Shown one piece after another: positions 46,559 through 54,450 of a stretch of DNA of 64,000 nucleotides. The stretch spans positions 118,924-182,923 of the forward strand of contig NZ_AXBA01000012.1 in assembly GCF_000473085.1 (NCBI RefSeq), in the 5' to 3' direction. The notes beneath the pieces are model-generated. The model worked only from the letters and a program-made list of their open reading frames with translations. It ran no database searches and was not told the DNA's origin. Each line of letters starts with the position of its first letter. Positions within the stretch are counted from its first letter, which is position 1. The DNA is from Azorhizobium doebereinerae UFLA1-100. Its GTDB lineage: Bacteria; Pseudomonadota; Alphaproteobacteria; Rhizobiales; Xanthobacteraceae. The position numbers and the translations under genes are program-made.

Positions 46559-47521
46559 ATGGGCCGGCTGGACGTCAACCGCACCGGGGAAATGGACGTG
46601 TTCGTGCGGGTGGTGGATCGCGGCGGCTTCTCCGCCGCCGCCCGCGACCTGCGCATGACGCCTTCCGCCGTCAGCAAGCTCATCAGCCGCCTGGAGGTGC
46701 GCCTCGGTGCCCGGCTGGTGAACCGCTCCACCCGCCGCCTCCAGCTCACCCCGGAGGGCCTCGCCTTCCATGAGCGGGCCGTGCGCCTCCTGGCCGACCT
46801 CGACGAGGCGGAGCGCTCGGTGGCCGGCAGCGAGGAACCGCGCGGGCACCTGCGGGTGAATGCCAACGTGCCGTTCGGCACGCTGTTCCTCGCCCCGGCG
46901 CTGGGCGAATTCCTCGCCCGCCATCCCGGCATCTCCCTCGACGTGGTGCTCACCGACAAGGTGGTGGACCTGATGGAGGAGCGCATGGACGTGGCGGTCC
47001 GCGCCGGGCCGCTGAAGAGCTCCCAGCTGGTGGCGCGCAAGCTCGGCGAGACGCGCATGGTCATCGTCGGTTCGCCGGACTATCTGGCGCGCACGGGCAC
47101 GCCGCGACGCCCGGCCGACCTCGACCATCACAACCGCATCGGCTTCTGCTACCTGCGGCAGATCGAGGGCTGGCCGCTGAAGGGCGAGCGGGAGGGGGAG
47201 ACGCTGGTGTTCCGCCCCGAGGGCAATGTCGCGGCGAGCGACGGCGAGACCCTGCGCCACCTGCTGCTCGGCGGCGTCGGCCTCGCCCGCCTCGGCCTGT
47301 TCCACGTCGCCGCCGACATCGCCGCCGGACGGCTGGTGCCGGTGCTGGAGGACTTCAATCCCGGCGATACCGACCCGATGCACGCGGTCTATCTCGGCCA
47401 GGGCGGGCACATGCCCGCCCGGGTGCGGGCCTATCTCGATTTCCTGGTGGAGGTGGTGGCGCCGCGGTTCGCCCGCGCCGCCAGCGCCGACCCGCTCGCC
47501 TTGACGCCCGGGCGCGGCTGA
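46559..47521 (+). CDS. LysR family transcriptional regulator
   Basis: A 320-residue protein. HTH MDVFVRVVDRGGFSAAARDLRMTPSAVSKLISRLEVRLGARLVNRSTRRLQLT is the CrgA/AphB-type LysR start. The ligand domain begins RGHLRVNANVPFGTLF. It is divergent from the MFS exporter at 46369 with 189 bases between, so it probably controls that gene. Confidence 0.94.
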   Translation: MGRLDVNRTGEMDVFVRVVDRGGFSAAARDLRMTPSAVSKLISRLEVRLGARLVNRSTRRLQLTPEGLAFHERAVRLLADLDEAERSVAGSEEPRGHLRVNANVPFGTLFLAPALGEFLARHPGISLDVVLTDKVVDLMEERMDVAVRAGPLKSSQLVARKLGETRMVIVGSPDYLARTGTPRRPADLDHHNRIGFCYLRQIEGWPLKGEREGETLVFRPEGNVAASDGETLRHLLLGGVGLARLGLFHVAADIAAGRLVPVLEDFNPGDTDPMHAVYLGQGGHMPARVRAYLDFLVEVVAPRFARAASADPLALTPGRG

Positions 47522-47589
47522 ACGCGCACGCAAACATGCGCGGGTTTACTCAGGCACGCGAACCGCTAAGGTCAGGCACATTGTGGGAA

Positions 47590-48237
47590 ATGCTGATCTT
47601 GCTCTTGCGCGCTGCCGTGCTGCTTCTTCTCTTGCTCACCCCTTCCGCTTACGCGGACGGTGAAGCCAAGCAGCGGCCGGACGACGCGAGGGATCGGAGC
47701 AAACAAGAGTCGACGGCTCTCATCGCGGCAGTCCTGCGCGATCATGTCCCGGATAAGCAGCCCTGCATCTTTGCCAAACAATGGTCGGGCCGCGCCGTCG
47801 ATGCGACCTTGGCCCGACAGTATCTTGGAACAAGCTCTTCTGCGGACGGAAGGGCGCCGGACAGCGGATTTCAACCCGCGGACATCATCGACCCAACCAG
47901 GAAAAAGCAGGACTATTTCTGCTCCGATGCGGAGGCTGATGATATGTGGAGCCAACAACTGGCCAGCCTTGGCAAAGGGGCGCAAACACCGGAAATTGGA
48001 CCGGACGATCGGGTGCCCGGCGCCAAGATGAAGCGGGTGGATATCTCCATTCCTATATTCGATGCGGCCGACAAGACCGCCATCGTACTAGTTTCGTTCA
48101 CGCAGCGTACGGCCTTCAATGGCCCGCCCGATGGACGCCCACACTCCCAGGAGGGGGCTGGCTATTCTTTCGTGTATCGCAAGACACCGATCGCGTGGAC
48201 CCAGATCCACTCCGTAGAGGACTACACCTTTCATTGA
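47590..48237 (+). CDS. Exported protein of unknown function with lower GC content
   Basis: A 215-residue protein if it begins at ATG 47590 (MLILLLRAAVLLLLLLTPSAYA, a strong signal peptide cleaved about residue 22); an ATG at 47536 would bury the signal. The mature part has two cysteines (QPCIFAKQW, DYFCSDAE) and a beta-rich end (RVDISIPIFDAADKTAIVLVSFTQRTAFNG, GYSFVYRKTPIAWTQIHSVEDYTFH). I recognise no family. Individual 60-base lines here count 52-58% G+C against about 70% around, suggesting recent acquisition. Confidence 0.75.
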   Translation: MLILLLRAAVLLLLLLTPSAYADGEAKQRPDDARDRSKQESTALIAAVLRDHVPDKQPCIFAKQWSGRAVDATLARQYLGTSSSADGRAPDSGFQPADIIDPTRKKQDYFCSDAEADDMWSQQLASLGKGAQTPEIGPDDRVPGAKMKRVDISIPIFDAADKTAIVLVSFTQRTAFNGPPDGRPHSQEGAGYSFVYRKTPIAWTQIHSVEDYTFH

Positions 48238-48360
48238 GGCGTCTTATCGTGTGTCCCAGATCTTTGCGGTCGATGTCGTCACTATGGCATCCAGCCGCGG
48301 CTGACCGAGCCCTGGAGGCCGCCGAGCCCGTCAGACGCTGTCTACCCGCCAATTGCCCGC

Positions 48361-48912
48361 TCAGGCCGAGCGCTTCACATCCGCAGCGATCAGCGCCTCA
48401 AGCGATGGCTTCGCCGCCAGGTCGCCGGTGGGGCTGATGAGGCCCCGGACGCCGTCGAGCGCGCCGCGCTTCAGCTCCACCGCCAGCAGGCGGGCGGGAT
48501 CGAACGGACCGGGCATCCACAGGCCGCCGGTCTTCGCCGCCGAGAAGCCGAAGCGCTGGTAGTAAGGCGCATCGCCCACGAGAATCACCGCCGCGTGGCC
48601 GAGATCCGCCGCGCGGCCGAGGGCGGCATGCATCATGGCGCCGCCCAGGCCCCGGTCGCGGAACCAGGGGTGCACGGCGAGCGGGCCGAGCAGCAGCGCC
48701 GGACGGCCGGGGCCGGCGGAGATGTGCCACAGGCGCACGGTTGCGACCATGCGCCCGTCCGGGCCGTGGGCGGCCAGCGCCAGCCCGTCGGCCGGCAGCC
48801 GGCCTTCGCGGATCAGCTCCGACGCCTTCTCGAACCGCTGCGGCATGCACAGGTCCAGCAGGGCCTCGCGCGCGGCGGCCTCTTCCCATGTTTCAGCGAC
48901 AATCGCAGTCAT
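48361..48912 (-). CDS. GNAT family N-acetyltransferase
   Basis: A 183-residue protein from ATG 48912 (MTAIVAETWEEAAAREALLD). The acetyl-CoA site is visible as LLGPLAVHPWFRDRGLGGAMMHAAL (R-x-x-G-x-G/A variant), followed by VILVGDAPYYQRFGF and AKTGGLWMPGPFDPARLLAVEL, the YjhQ/YhbS-type (COG3153) layout. The substrate is unknown. Confidence 0.9.
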   Translation of the reverse strand: MTAIVAETWEEAAAREALLDLCMPQRFEKASELIREGRLPADGLALAAHGPDGRMVATVRLWHISAGPGRPALLLGPLAVHPWFRDRGLGGAMMHAALGRAADLGHAAVILVGDAPYYQRFGFSAAKTGGLWMPGPFDPARLLAVELKRGALDGVRGLISPTGDLAAKPSLEALIAADVKRSA

Positions 48913-49096
48913 CGGCAGCTCCTGCGCCACAACCGTTGGCCGAAAGACGCCCATCCGGCGAAGCCATGCTTCACCAGCCCAAAGGCCAGGGATGAGTGCG
49001 GAAGAGAGGGGACCCGCCCCTCGGGGAAGCACGGATGAAGCCGCCCGTGCGGCGCGGACATGCTGCCGCGCGCCGTTGGCGCCTCGCCCGGCAGCG

Positions 49097-49114
49097 CCGG
49101 TCGCGAACGACCGG
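49097..49114 (-). terminator. Weak terminator-like hairpin near the odc 3' end
   Basis: CCGGTCG-CGAA-CGACCGG, a perfect 7-bp stem with a stable tetraloop, 9 bases beyond the odc stop. There is no clear U run, so this is only a possible terminator. Confidence 0.35.
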
Positions 49115-49122
49115 GCCGCTGC

Positions 49123-50253
49123 TCAGATGACGTAGGACTTCAGCGGCGGGAAGCCGTTGAACGCCACCGCCGAATAGGTGGTGGTGTAGGCCCCGCAGGC
49201 CTCGATGAGGACCTTGTCGCCGATGGAGAGCGACAGCGGCAGGTGCACCGGGGTCTTCTCATACATCACGTCGGCCGAATCGCAGGTCGGGCCGGCCAGC
49301 ACGCAGGGCGCGGTGTCGTCGCCGTCGCGCGGGGTGCGCAACGGGTAGCGGATCGCCTCGTCCATGGTCTCGGCGAGGCCGCCGAACTTGCCGATGTCGA
49401 GATAGACCCAGCGCAGCCTGTCGGTCTCGGCCTTCTTGGAGATCAGCACCACCTCGGTCTCGATGATGCCGGCATTGCCGACCATGCCGCGACCGGGCTC
49501 CATGATGGTCTCGGGAATGGCGTTGCCGAAGTGGCGGCGCAGCGCATCGAAGATCGCCTCGCCATAGGCCTTGGCCGCCGGCACGTCCTGGAGATAGCGG
49601 GTCGGGAAGCCGCCGCCGAGATTGACCATGGACAGCGAGATGCCGCGCTCGGCGCACTCGCGGAAGATGCCCGCGGCCGAGGACAGCGCCTGGTCCCAGG
49701 CGTTCACGTTCTTCTGCTGCGAGCCGACGTGGAAGGACACGCCATAGGGGCTGAGGCCGAGGCGGTGCGCATGCTCCAGCACGTCGGGCGCCATCTCCGG
49801 CACGCAGCCGAACTTGCGCGACAGCGGCCATTCGGCGCCGGCGCCGTCGCACAGGATGCGGCAGAACACCTTCGCGCGCGGGGCGACGCGGCCGATCTTC
49901 TCGACCTCCTCGTAGCAATCCACGGCGAACAGGCGCACGCCCATCTTGTAGGCGCGCTCGATGTCGCGCTCCTTCTTGATGGTGTTGCCGAAGGAGATGC
50001 GGTCGGGCGTGGCGCCGGCGGCCAGCACCATCTCGATCTCCTGGACCGAGGCGGCGTCGAAGCACGAGCCCAGCTCCGCCAGGGCCTTGAGAATGGCCGT
50101 GTCGGGATTGGCCTTCACCGCATAGAACACGCGGGTGTCCGGCAGCGCGCGGGCGAACGCCGCATAGTTCGCGCGGACCACATCCAGGTCCACCACGACA
50201 CAGGGACCGTCTTCTCGTCGGGTACGCAGAAATTCGCGGATGCGATCGGTCAT
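49123..50253 (-). CDS. odc: Ornithine decarboxylase (fold type III PLP enzyme)
   Basis: Makes putrescine from ornithine. The start is ATG 50253 with GGGAGG upstream; 376 residues. Lys47 in FYAVKANPD binds PLP, and HVGSQQKN, NLGGGFPTRY and EPGRGMVGNAG are cofactor-binding motifs. Cys324 in GPTCDSADVMYE is the catalytic Cys. This eukaryotic-like ODC type is standard in Alphaproteobacteria, sometimes with lysine decarboxylase side activity. Its product feeds homospermidine synthase (31564-32994). The frame stays open upstream to 50592, but that part lacks conservation. It has a very long untranslated region. Confidence 0.95.
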   Translation of the reverse strand: MTDRIREFLRTRREDGPCVVVDLDVVRANYAAFARALPDTRVFYAVKANPDTAILKALAELGSCFDAASVQEIEMVLAAGATPDRISFGNTIKKERDIERAYKMGVRLFAVDCYEEVEKIGRVAPRAKVFCRILCDGAGAEWPLSRKFGCVPEMAPDVLEHAHRLGLSPYGVSFHVGSQQKNVNAWDQALSSAAGIFRECAERGISLSMVNLGGGFPTRYLQDVPAAKAYGEAIFDALRRHFGNAIPETIMEPGRGMVGNAGIIETEVVLISKKAETDRLRWVYLDIGKFGGLAETMDEAIRYPLRTPRDGDDTAPCVLAGPTCDSADVMYEKTPVHLPLSLSIGDKVLIEACGAYTTTYSAVAFNGFPPLKSYVI

Positions 50254-50760
50254 GGCAACCTCCCGTGACCTTGAAGCCTCGTGAAGTGCGGAACTTTCCG
50301 CACGACGACAGTCAGGCGGACCGCGGCGTTGAACCGCCGTTGGTCCGGGACACGCGCATCGTCGGCAGGGGGCGTTATGGAAGCGCCGCATACCGACGGG
50401 CCGTGCCCGCTTCGCCGGGTTTTCACCGGCCGCAAATCGCGCCGAGCGGCATCGGGCCTGCCCCGCGACCGTCAGGTCGAGCGGAAGGCTTGGTGATGCG
50501 CACGATTGGAAAGGGGAGTCCCTCTCCGCACGGCCGGCAAGATGTAGTGCCTCTTCAGTAACGTCGACCTTTGGAGGGCCGGCAGAGACCAAAAAAGCCC
50601 GCTACGTCGTTGCTTCAAGTCACGTCCCCTGCTGAGAGAGCAGGGTGGGCCGGTTCCCTCCGGCTACCGATCGTCCTGGCGGCTTTCCGGCCTCTTGTCC
50701 GGACTTCCGCCGATCGGCACGCAACCACAGGCACGTGCGAAATTGGGCAGAGGGGGATTT
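50254..50760 (-). promoter_or_regulatory. Long odc leader, candidate speF-type leader RNA
   Basis: The 926-base gap between odc (50253) and hemA (51180) is the longest gene-free stretch here. Known: Alphaproteobacterial ornithine decarboxylase genes are preceded by a conserved structured leader (the speF motif). Seen: on the minus strand a perfect hairpin GTGCGGA/TCCGCAC (50286-50303) lies 33 bases before the ribosome-binding site; an Arg-rich open frame from ATG 50391 (MRRFHNAPCRRCACPGP) is in frame with odc; and another open frame ends in the overlap CCATGA at the odc start. I cannot fold the whole region by eye. Confidence 0.45.
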
Positions 50761-51098
50761 AGGGAAATTCGACCGCCTGCGCAAGCGGCAATTTCGTGGC
50801 GATGCGTCCCTTTTGGCGGCAATGGCCGTCCGGACCGGCCAGAAGGGCGGCAGATGGCTCCAGAATGGCGGAAACAGGCGATTTACGGGGCGACGCGCCG
50901 CGCGGGCCCATCGTGGACGCAGTGCAGCATTGCACCGGCATCAAGGCCGCCGCCATCGCTGAGCCGGCTCGGCAGCGAACCCTTGCGGCGGCTTGATTCG
51001 CGCGCCGGCCGCCCGAGCCGTTCCCGGCCGCCCCGCCGGCCGCGCGGCGGCGACGCATCGTCCGCCCGGCCCGGCGCGACCCTGCGGCTTTCCCGCAC

Positions 51099-51112
51099 TT
51101 GATCGAGCGCAA
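51099..51112 (+). promoter_or_regulatory. FixK/FNR-type box upstream of hemA
   Basis: TTGA-TCGAGC-GCAA fits the rhizobial FixK2 consensus TTG(A/C)-N6-(T/G)CAA. It is centred about 74 bases before the hemA ATG. ALA synthase genes of related bacteria are under oxygen (FixK/FNR) control, which makes the site plausible. A single 14-base match could occur by chance. Confidence 0.5.
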
Positions 51113-51179
51113 GGGACGGAGCAAGGTGCCGGCCTAGGATTAGAAGAATTCGCGTCCACGTCCCGCCCCCGGATCTCGA

Positions 51180-52457
51180 ATGACTTACGATCATTTCTTC
51201 GCCGACGCCGTTGATGCCCTCCGCCGCGAACGCCGCTATCGCACGTTCGCCGATATCGAGCGGAACGCCACGCGCTTTCCGCGCGCCACGTGGCATTCGC
51301 CCGGCGGCCCGCGCGAGATCACCGTGTGGTGCTCCAACGATTATCTGGGCATGGGCAGCCACCCCGCCGTGGTGGAAGCCATGCGCGAGACGGCGCTCCT
51401 GCGCGGGGCGGGCGCCGGCGGCACGCGCAACATCTCCGGCAACAGCCACGAGATCGTGCTGCTGGAGCGCGAGCTGGCCGACCTGCACGGCAAGGATGCC
51501 GGGCTGGTGTTCACCTCCGGCTACGTCTCCAATGCCACCGGCATCTCCACCATCGCCAAGCTGATCCCCGATTGCGTGGTGATCTCGGACGAGCTCAATC
51601 ACAATTCGATGATCGAGGGCGTGCGCCAGGGCGGCCGGCAGAAGGTCATCTTCCGCCACAATGACCTCGCCCATCTGGAGGAACTGCTCCAGGCGGCGGG
51701 CGACCGGCCGAAGCTGATCGTGTTCGAGAGCGTCTATTCCATGGACGGCGACATCGCCCCTATGGCCGCCATCTGCGACCTCGCCGAGCGCTACGGCGCC
51801 ATGACCTATCTGGACGAGGTGCATGCGGTGGGCATGTACGGCCCGCGCGGCGGCGGCGTCGCCGAGCGTGACGGCGTCATGCACCGCATCGACGTGATCG
51901 AGGGCACGCTGGGCAAGGCGTTCGGCGTCGTCGGCGGCTACCTCACCGGCAGCCGCGTGGTGATGGACGCGGTGCGCTCCTACGCGCCGGGCTTCATCTT
52001 CACCACCGCGCTGCCGCCGGCCATCGCCGCCGCCGCCACCGCCTCCATCCGCCACCTCAAGACCTCCACCAAGGAGCGCGAGGGCCAGCGGGCGCAGGTG
52101 GCCAAGGTGAAGGCGGCCTTCGCCGCCGCCGGCCTGCCGCAGATGGAAACCCCCACCCACATCGTCCCGGTGATGGTAGGCGACGCCAAGGCGTGCAAGG
52201 CGGCCAGCGACGTGCTGCTGGCCGAGCACTCCATCTATATCCAGCCCATCAACTATCCCACCGTGCCGCGCGGCACCGAGCGCCTGCGCATCACGCCGAC
52301 CCCGTTCCATGACGACAAGCTCATCGCCAACCTCGCCGAGGCGCTGAACGACGTGTGGAACCGGCTCGACCTGCCGCGCGTGCGCGATGCCGGCCACGAG
52401 CGCCGCATCCTGGCGGCCGGTGCCTCGCCCCTCGCCATGCCGATCGCCGGCGGCTGA
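51180..52457 (+). CDS. hemA: 5-aminolevulinate synthase
   Basis: Condenses glycine and succinyl-CoA to 5-aminolevulinate, the first committed step of the alphaproteobacterial haem pathway. It has 425 residues. [72 protein letters not shown] and [14 protein letters not shown] are diagnostic; Lys246 in the last is the PLP lysine. A FixK-like box lies upstream and a strong terminator follows. With hemC and hemD in the window, it covers several steps of tetrapyrrole synthesis. Confidence 0.98.
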   Translation: MTYDHFFADAVDALRRERRYRTFADIERNATRFPRATWHSPGGPREITVWCSNDYLGMGSHPAVVEAMRETALLRGAGAGGTRNISGNSHEIVLLERELADLHGKDAGLVFTSGYVSNATGISTIAKLIPDCVVISDELNHNSMIEGVRQGGRQKVIFRHNDLAHLEELLQAAGDRPKLIVFESVYSMDGDIAPMAAICDLAERYGAMTYLDEVHAVGMYGPRGGGVAERDGVMHRIDVIEGTLGKAFGVVGGYLTGSRVVMDAVRSYAPGFIFTTALPPAIAAAATASIRHLKTSTKEREGQRAQVAKVKAAFAAAGLPQMETPTHIVPVMVGDAKACKAASDVLLAEHSIYIQPINYPTVPRGTERLRITPTPFHDDKLIANLAEALNDVWNRLDLPRVRDAGHERRILAAGASPLAMPIAGG

Positions 52458-52486
52458 ACCGCCCGGCCGCAACCAACTGCCATGTC

Positions 52487-52513
52487 AAAAGCCCGGGCCG
52501 GTCCCGGGCTTTT
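52487..52513 (+). terminator. Rho-independent terminator after hemA
   Basis: AAAAGCCCGGG (52487-52497) pairs perfectly with CCCGGGCTTTT (52503-52513), flanked by A and T runs; works on either strand. Confidence 0.88.
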
Positions 52514-52697
52514 CCTTGTCCGGGCACCGCCATGCACTGCCGGCTCCGGGCCTGTGAATCAAGGCCTCGACAGCCGCACACCCGTGCCGCTTGCGCGGGG
52601 GCGGCCGGGAATGCCATTGCTGCGGCGATGCCACGCTGGCGTGCAACCGGGGCTTCCGGGCGGATCAGCGGGGCCGTGCGTTCGCTGGAGCCGCGTC

Positions 52698-53459
52698 ATG
52701 TCCTTTCCCGCCGCCCCCCTTTCCGCAGGCCGCCGGCGCCCGGCCGCTCCTCGCGCACGGGCGGGCGCAGCCGCGCTGCTCGCAGGACTGCTGGCCCTCG
52801 GCCTATCTACCGCGCACGCGGCGGCGGACGGCCCCTCGTTCGACTGCAAGGCGGCACGGACCAAGGTGGAGAAGGCCATCTGCGCCGATCCGGCGCTGGC
52901 TGCCCTCGACCGGCGCATCGCCGCCGCCTACCAGAAGGTCATGGGCGCCCTCGACGCCGACGGCAAGGCGGCGCTGCGCGCCGACCAGCGCATCTTCGTC
53001 GAGGCCAGGGACGTCCAGGCCCGCACCGAGGATTACGACCTGAAGGCGGATCTCGACGGGCGGGCACGGCTGCTGGAAGGCGTCGAGACCACGCCGCGTG
53101 CGGGCTTTGCCGGAACCTGGGCCAATGTCTTTGGCGAAGTCACCGTGGCGCCCGCGCCGGGCGGCGGCTTCAAGGTGGAGATCTCCACGGTCCAGCCCCA
53201 CCCCAGCTATCCGGTCTGCCAGTTGGAGGCCACCGGCGCCCTCAGCGGCGCCGTCCTGGTGGTCGGCGGCAGCGAGGCCGAGCGCAAGGAGAATGACGGC
53301 TGGACCGTGCGGCTGACCCGCACCGGCGCGTTGCTGGCCGCCGAGCTGGAGCGGCCGAAGCAGGCCGACTTCGCCAGCCCGCCCTTCTGCGGCTTCCGGG
53401 CCACCATCGACGGCAGCTTCCTGCCGATGGCTCCGGCGCCAGGGAAGCGGGCGCGCTGA
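52698..53459 (+). CDS. Periplasmic LprI-like protein (DUF1311)
   Basis: A 253-residue protein from ATG 52698, with CTGGAG upstream. After a long signal region (RARAGAAALLAGLLALGLSTAHA) comes SFDCKAARTKVEKAICADPALAALDRRIAAAYQKVM, the LprI/DUF1311 pattern (C-x-A-x(5)-E-x-x-I-C). The C-terminal part, GFAGTWANVFGEVTVAPAPGGGFKVEIS and CQLEATGALSG, is beta-rich with a further Cys pair. LprI-type domains include lysozyme inhibitors, but most are uncharacterised. Confidence 0.83.
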   Translation: MSFPAAPLSAGRRRPAAPRARAGAAALLAGLLALGLSTAHAAADGPSFDCKAARTKVEKAICADPALAALDRRIAAAYQKVMGALDADGKAALRADQRIFVEARDVQARTEDYDLKADLDGRARLLEGVETTPRAGFAGTWANVFGEVTVAPAPGGGFKVEISTVQPHPSYPVCQLEATGALSGAVLVVGGSEAERKENDGWTVRLTRTGALLAAELERPKQADFASPPFCGFRATIDGSFLPMAPAPGKRAR

Positions 53460-53505
53460 CCGGCAGCGCCGCCGCGAACGCCGCGCTCACCCTCGCCCCA
53501 TAGGC

Positions 53506-54291
53506 TCAGGCCCGCAACGGGGCCGTCGCGCGCCAGACCAGTTGCACCAGTTCGATCGTGATGACGAAGGCGAGCGCGCGGAATGCCAGTTGGCGTGCTC
53601 CCGCGACATTGGAGAGATAGGCCCCGAGATAGCCGCCGACGATGCTGCCGGCAGCCAATACACCGCCCTCGACCCACAAGATCTGGCCGTTGCGGGCGAA
53701 GATCAGCACCGGCAGCAGAGAGGTCACGGCAATGAGCAGGTTCTTGAGCGCATTGGCACGCGGCAGGTCGTAATAGAAAACGAGCATCAGGATCAGCAAC
53801 AGATAAGTTGCGCCATCGAGAACGATGAAACCAAGCCAGAAGCCGACGAAGAACACCAGCACCATGCCGCGCCAATGGAGCCTCGGCAGCCGCCCGTCGG
53901 ATTGAGACAGGATCTTCCTGAGCTTCGTAAAGAGAAGCAACAGAGCGACCAGAACCGCCGCATTGACGAAATGCTCCAATTGCCGGTTCGTCAGAGCTTC
54001 GGCGGCATAGACGCCGAAGATGCTGCCGACCGCCGCCGGGGGCACCAAACGAAGGGCGGCGCTCCAGTCCATCTGGCCTCGCCGGGCGAAGGCGAAGGCG
54101 GCCATGACCGCCCCCACGAGGACCGGCAAGCGGTTGGTGGCGTTGGCCACCCCCTCGTTCATGCCAAGAAAGAGGATCAGCAGGGGGAGGCTGACTGCCG
54201 TCCCTGACGAAGCGAGCGTATTGAGAAGCCCGCAAACAAAGCCGCCGAACACCAGGATCAGCCAATAAAATGGATTGCTCGGGTCCAACAC
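53506..54291 (-). CDS. TauE/SafE family membrane protein (second copy, lower GC)
   Basis: A 261-residue protein with about eight hydrophobic segments: WLILVFGGFVCGLLNTLASSGTAVSLPLLILFLGM at the start, then the repeat LVFFVGFWLGFIVLDGATYLLLILMLVFY. It is only distantly similar to the transporter at 36389-37138. A sampled 60-base line counts 57% G+C, and the upstream region is AT-rich, so it may be acquired. The substrate is unknown. Confidence 0.9.
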   Translation of the reverse strand: MLDPSNPFYWLILVFGGFVCGLLNTLASSGTAVSLPLLILFLGMNEGVANATNRLPVLVGAVMAAFAFARRGQMDWSAALRLVPPAAVGSIFGVYAAEALTNRQLEHFVNAAVLVALLLLFTKLRKILSQSDGRLPRLHWRGMVLVFFVGFWLGFIVLDGATYLLLILMLVFYYDLPRANALKNLLIAVTSLLPVLIFARNGQILWVEGGVLAAGSIVGGYLGAYLSNVAGARQLAFRALAFVITIELVQLVWRATAPLRA

Positions 54292-54450
54292 ACGCCCCCC
54301 GCTTTTAAATATCGGGAAACCTAGGGCGGGATGATTTTTTTGGTCAAGACAAAGGACCAGCGAAATAACATGCGGTCGTTTTTTGACACCCCAGCGATCG
54401 GAACACAGGGTTCTATCTTTAGCCGAGACTATTTTGTCCCTGAACTTGCT

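Noticed and set aside
49060-50268. 402-residue plus-strand open frame opposite ornithine decarboxylase
   Set aside because: Antisense shadow of a gene whose PLP and Cys motifs are complete.
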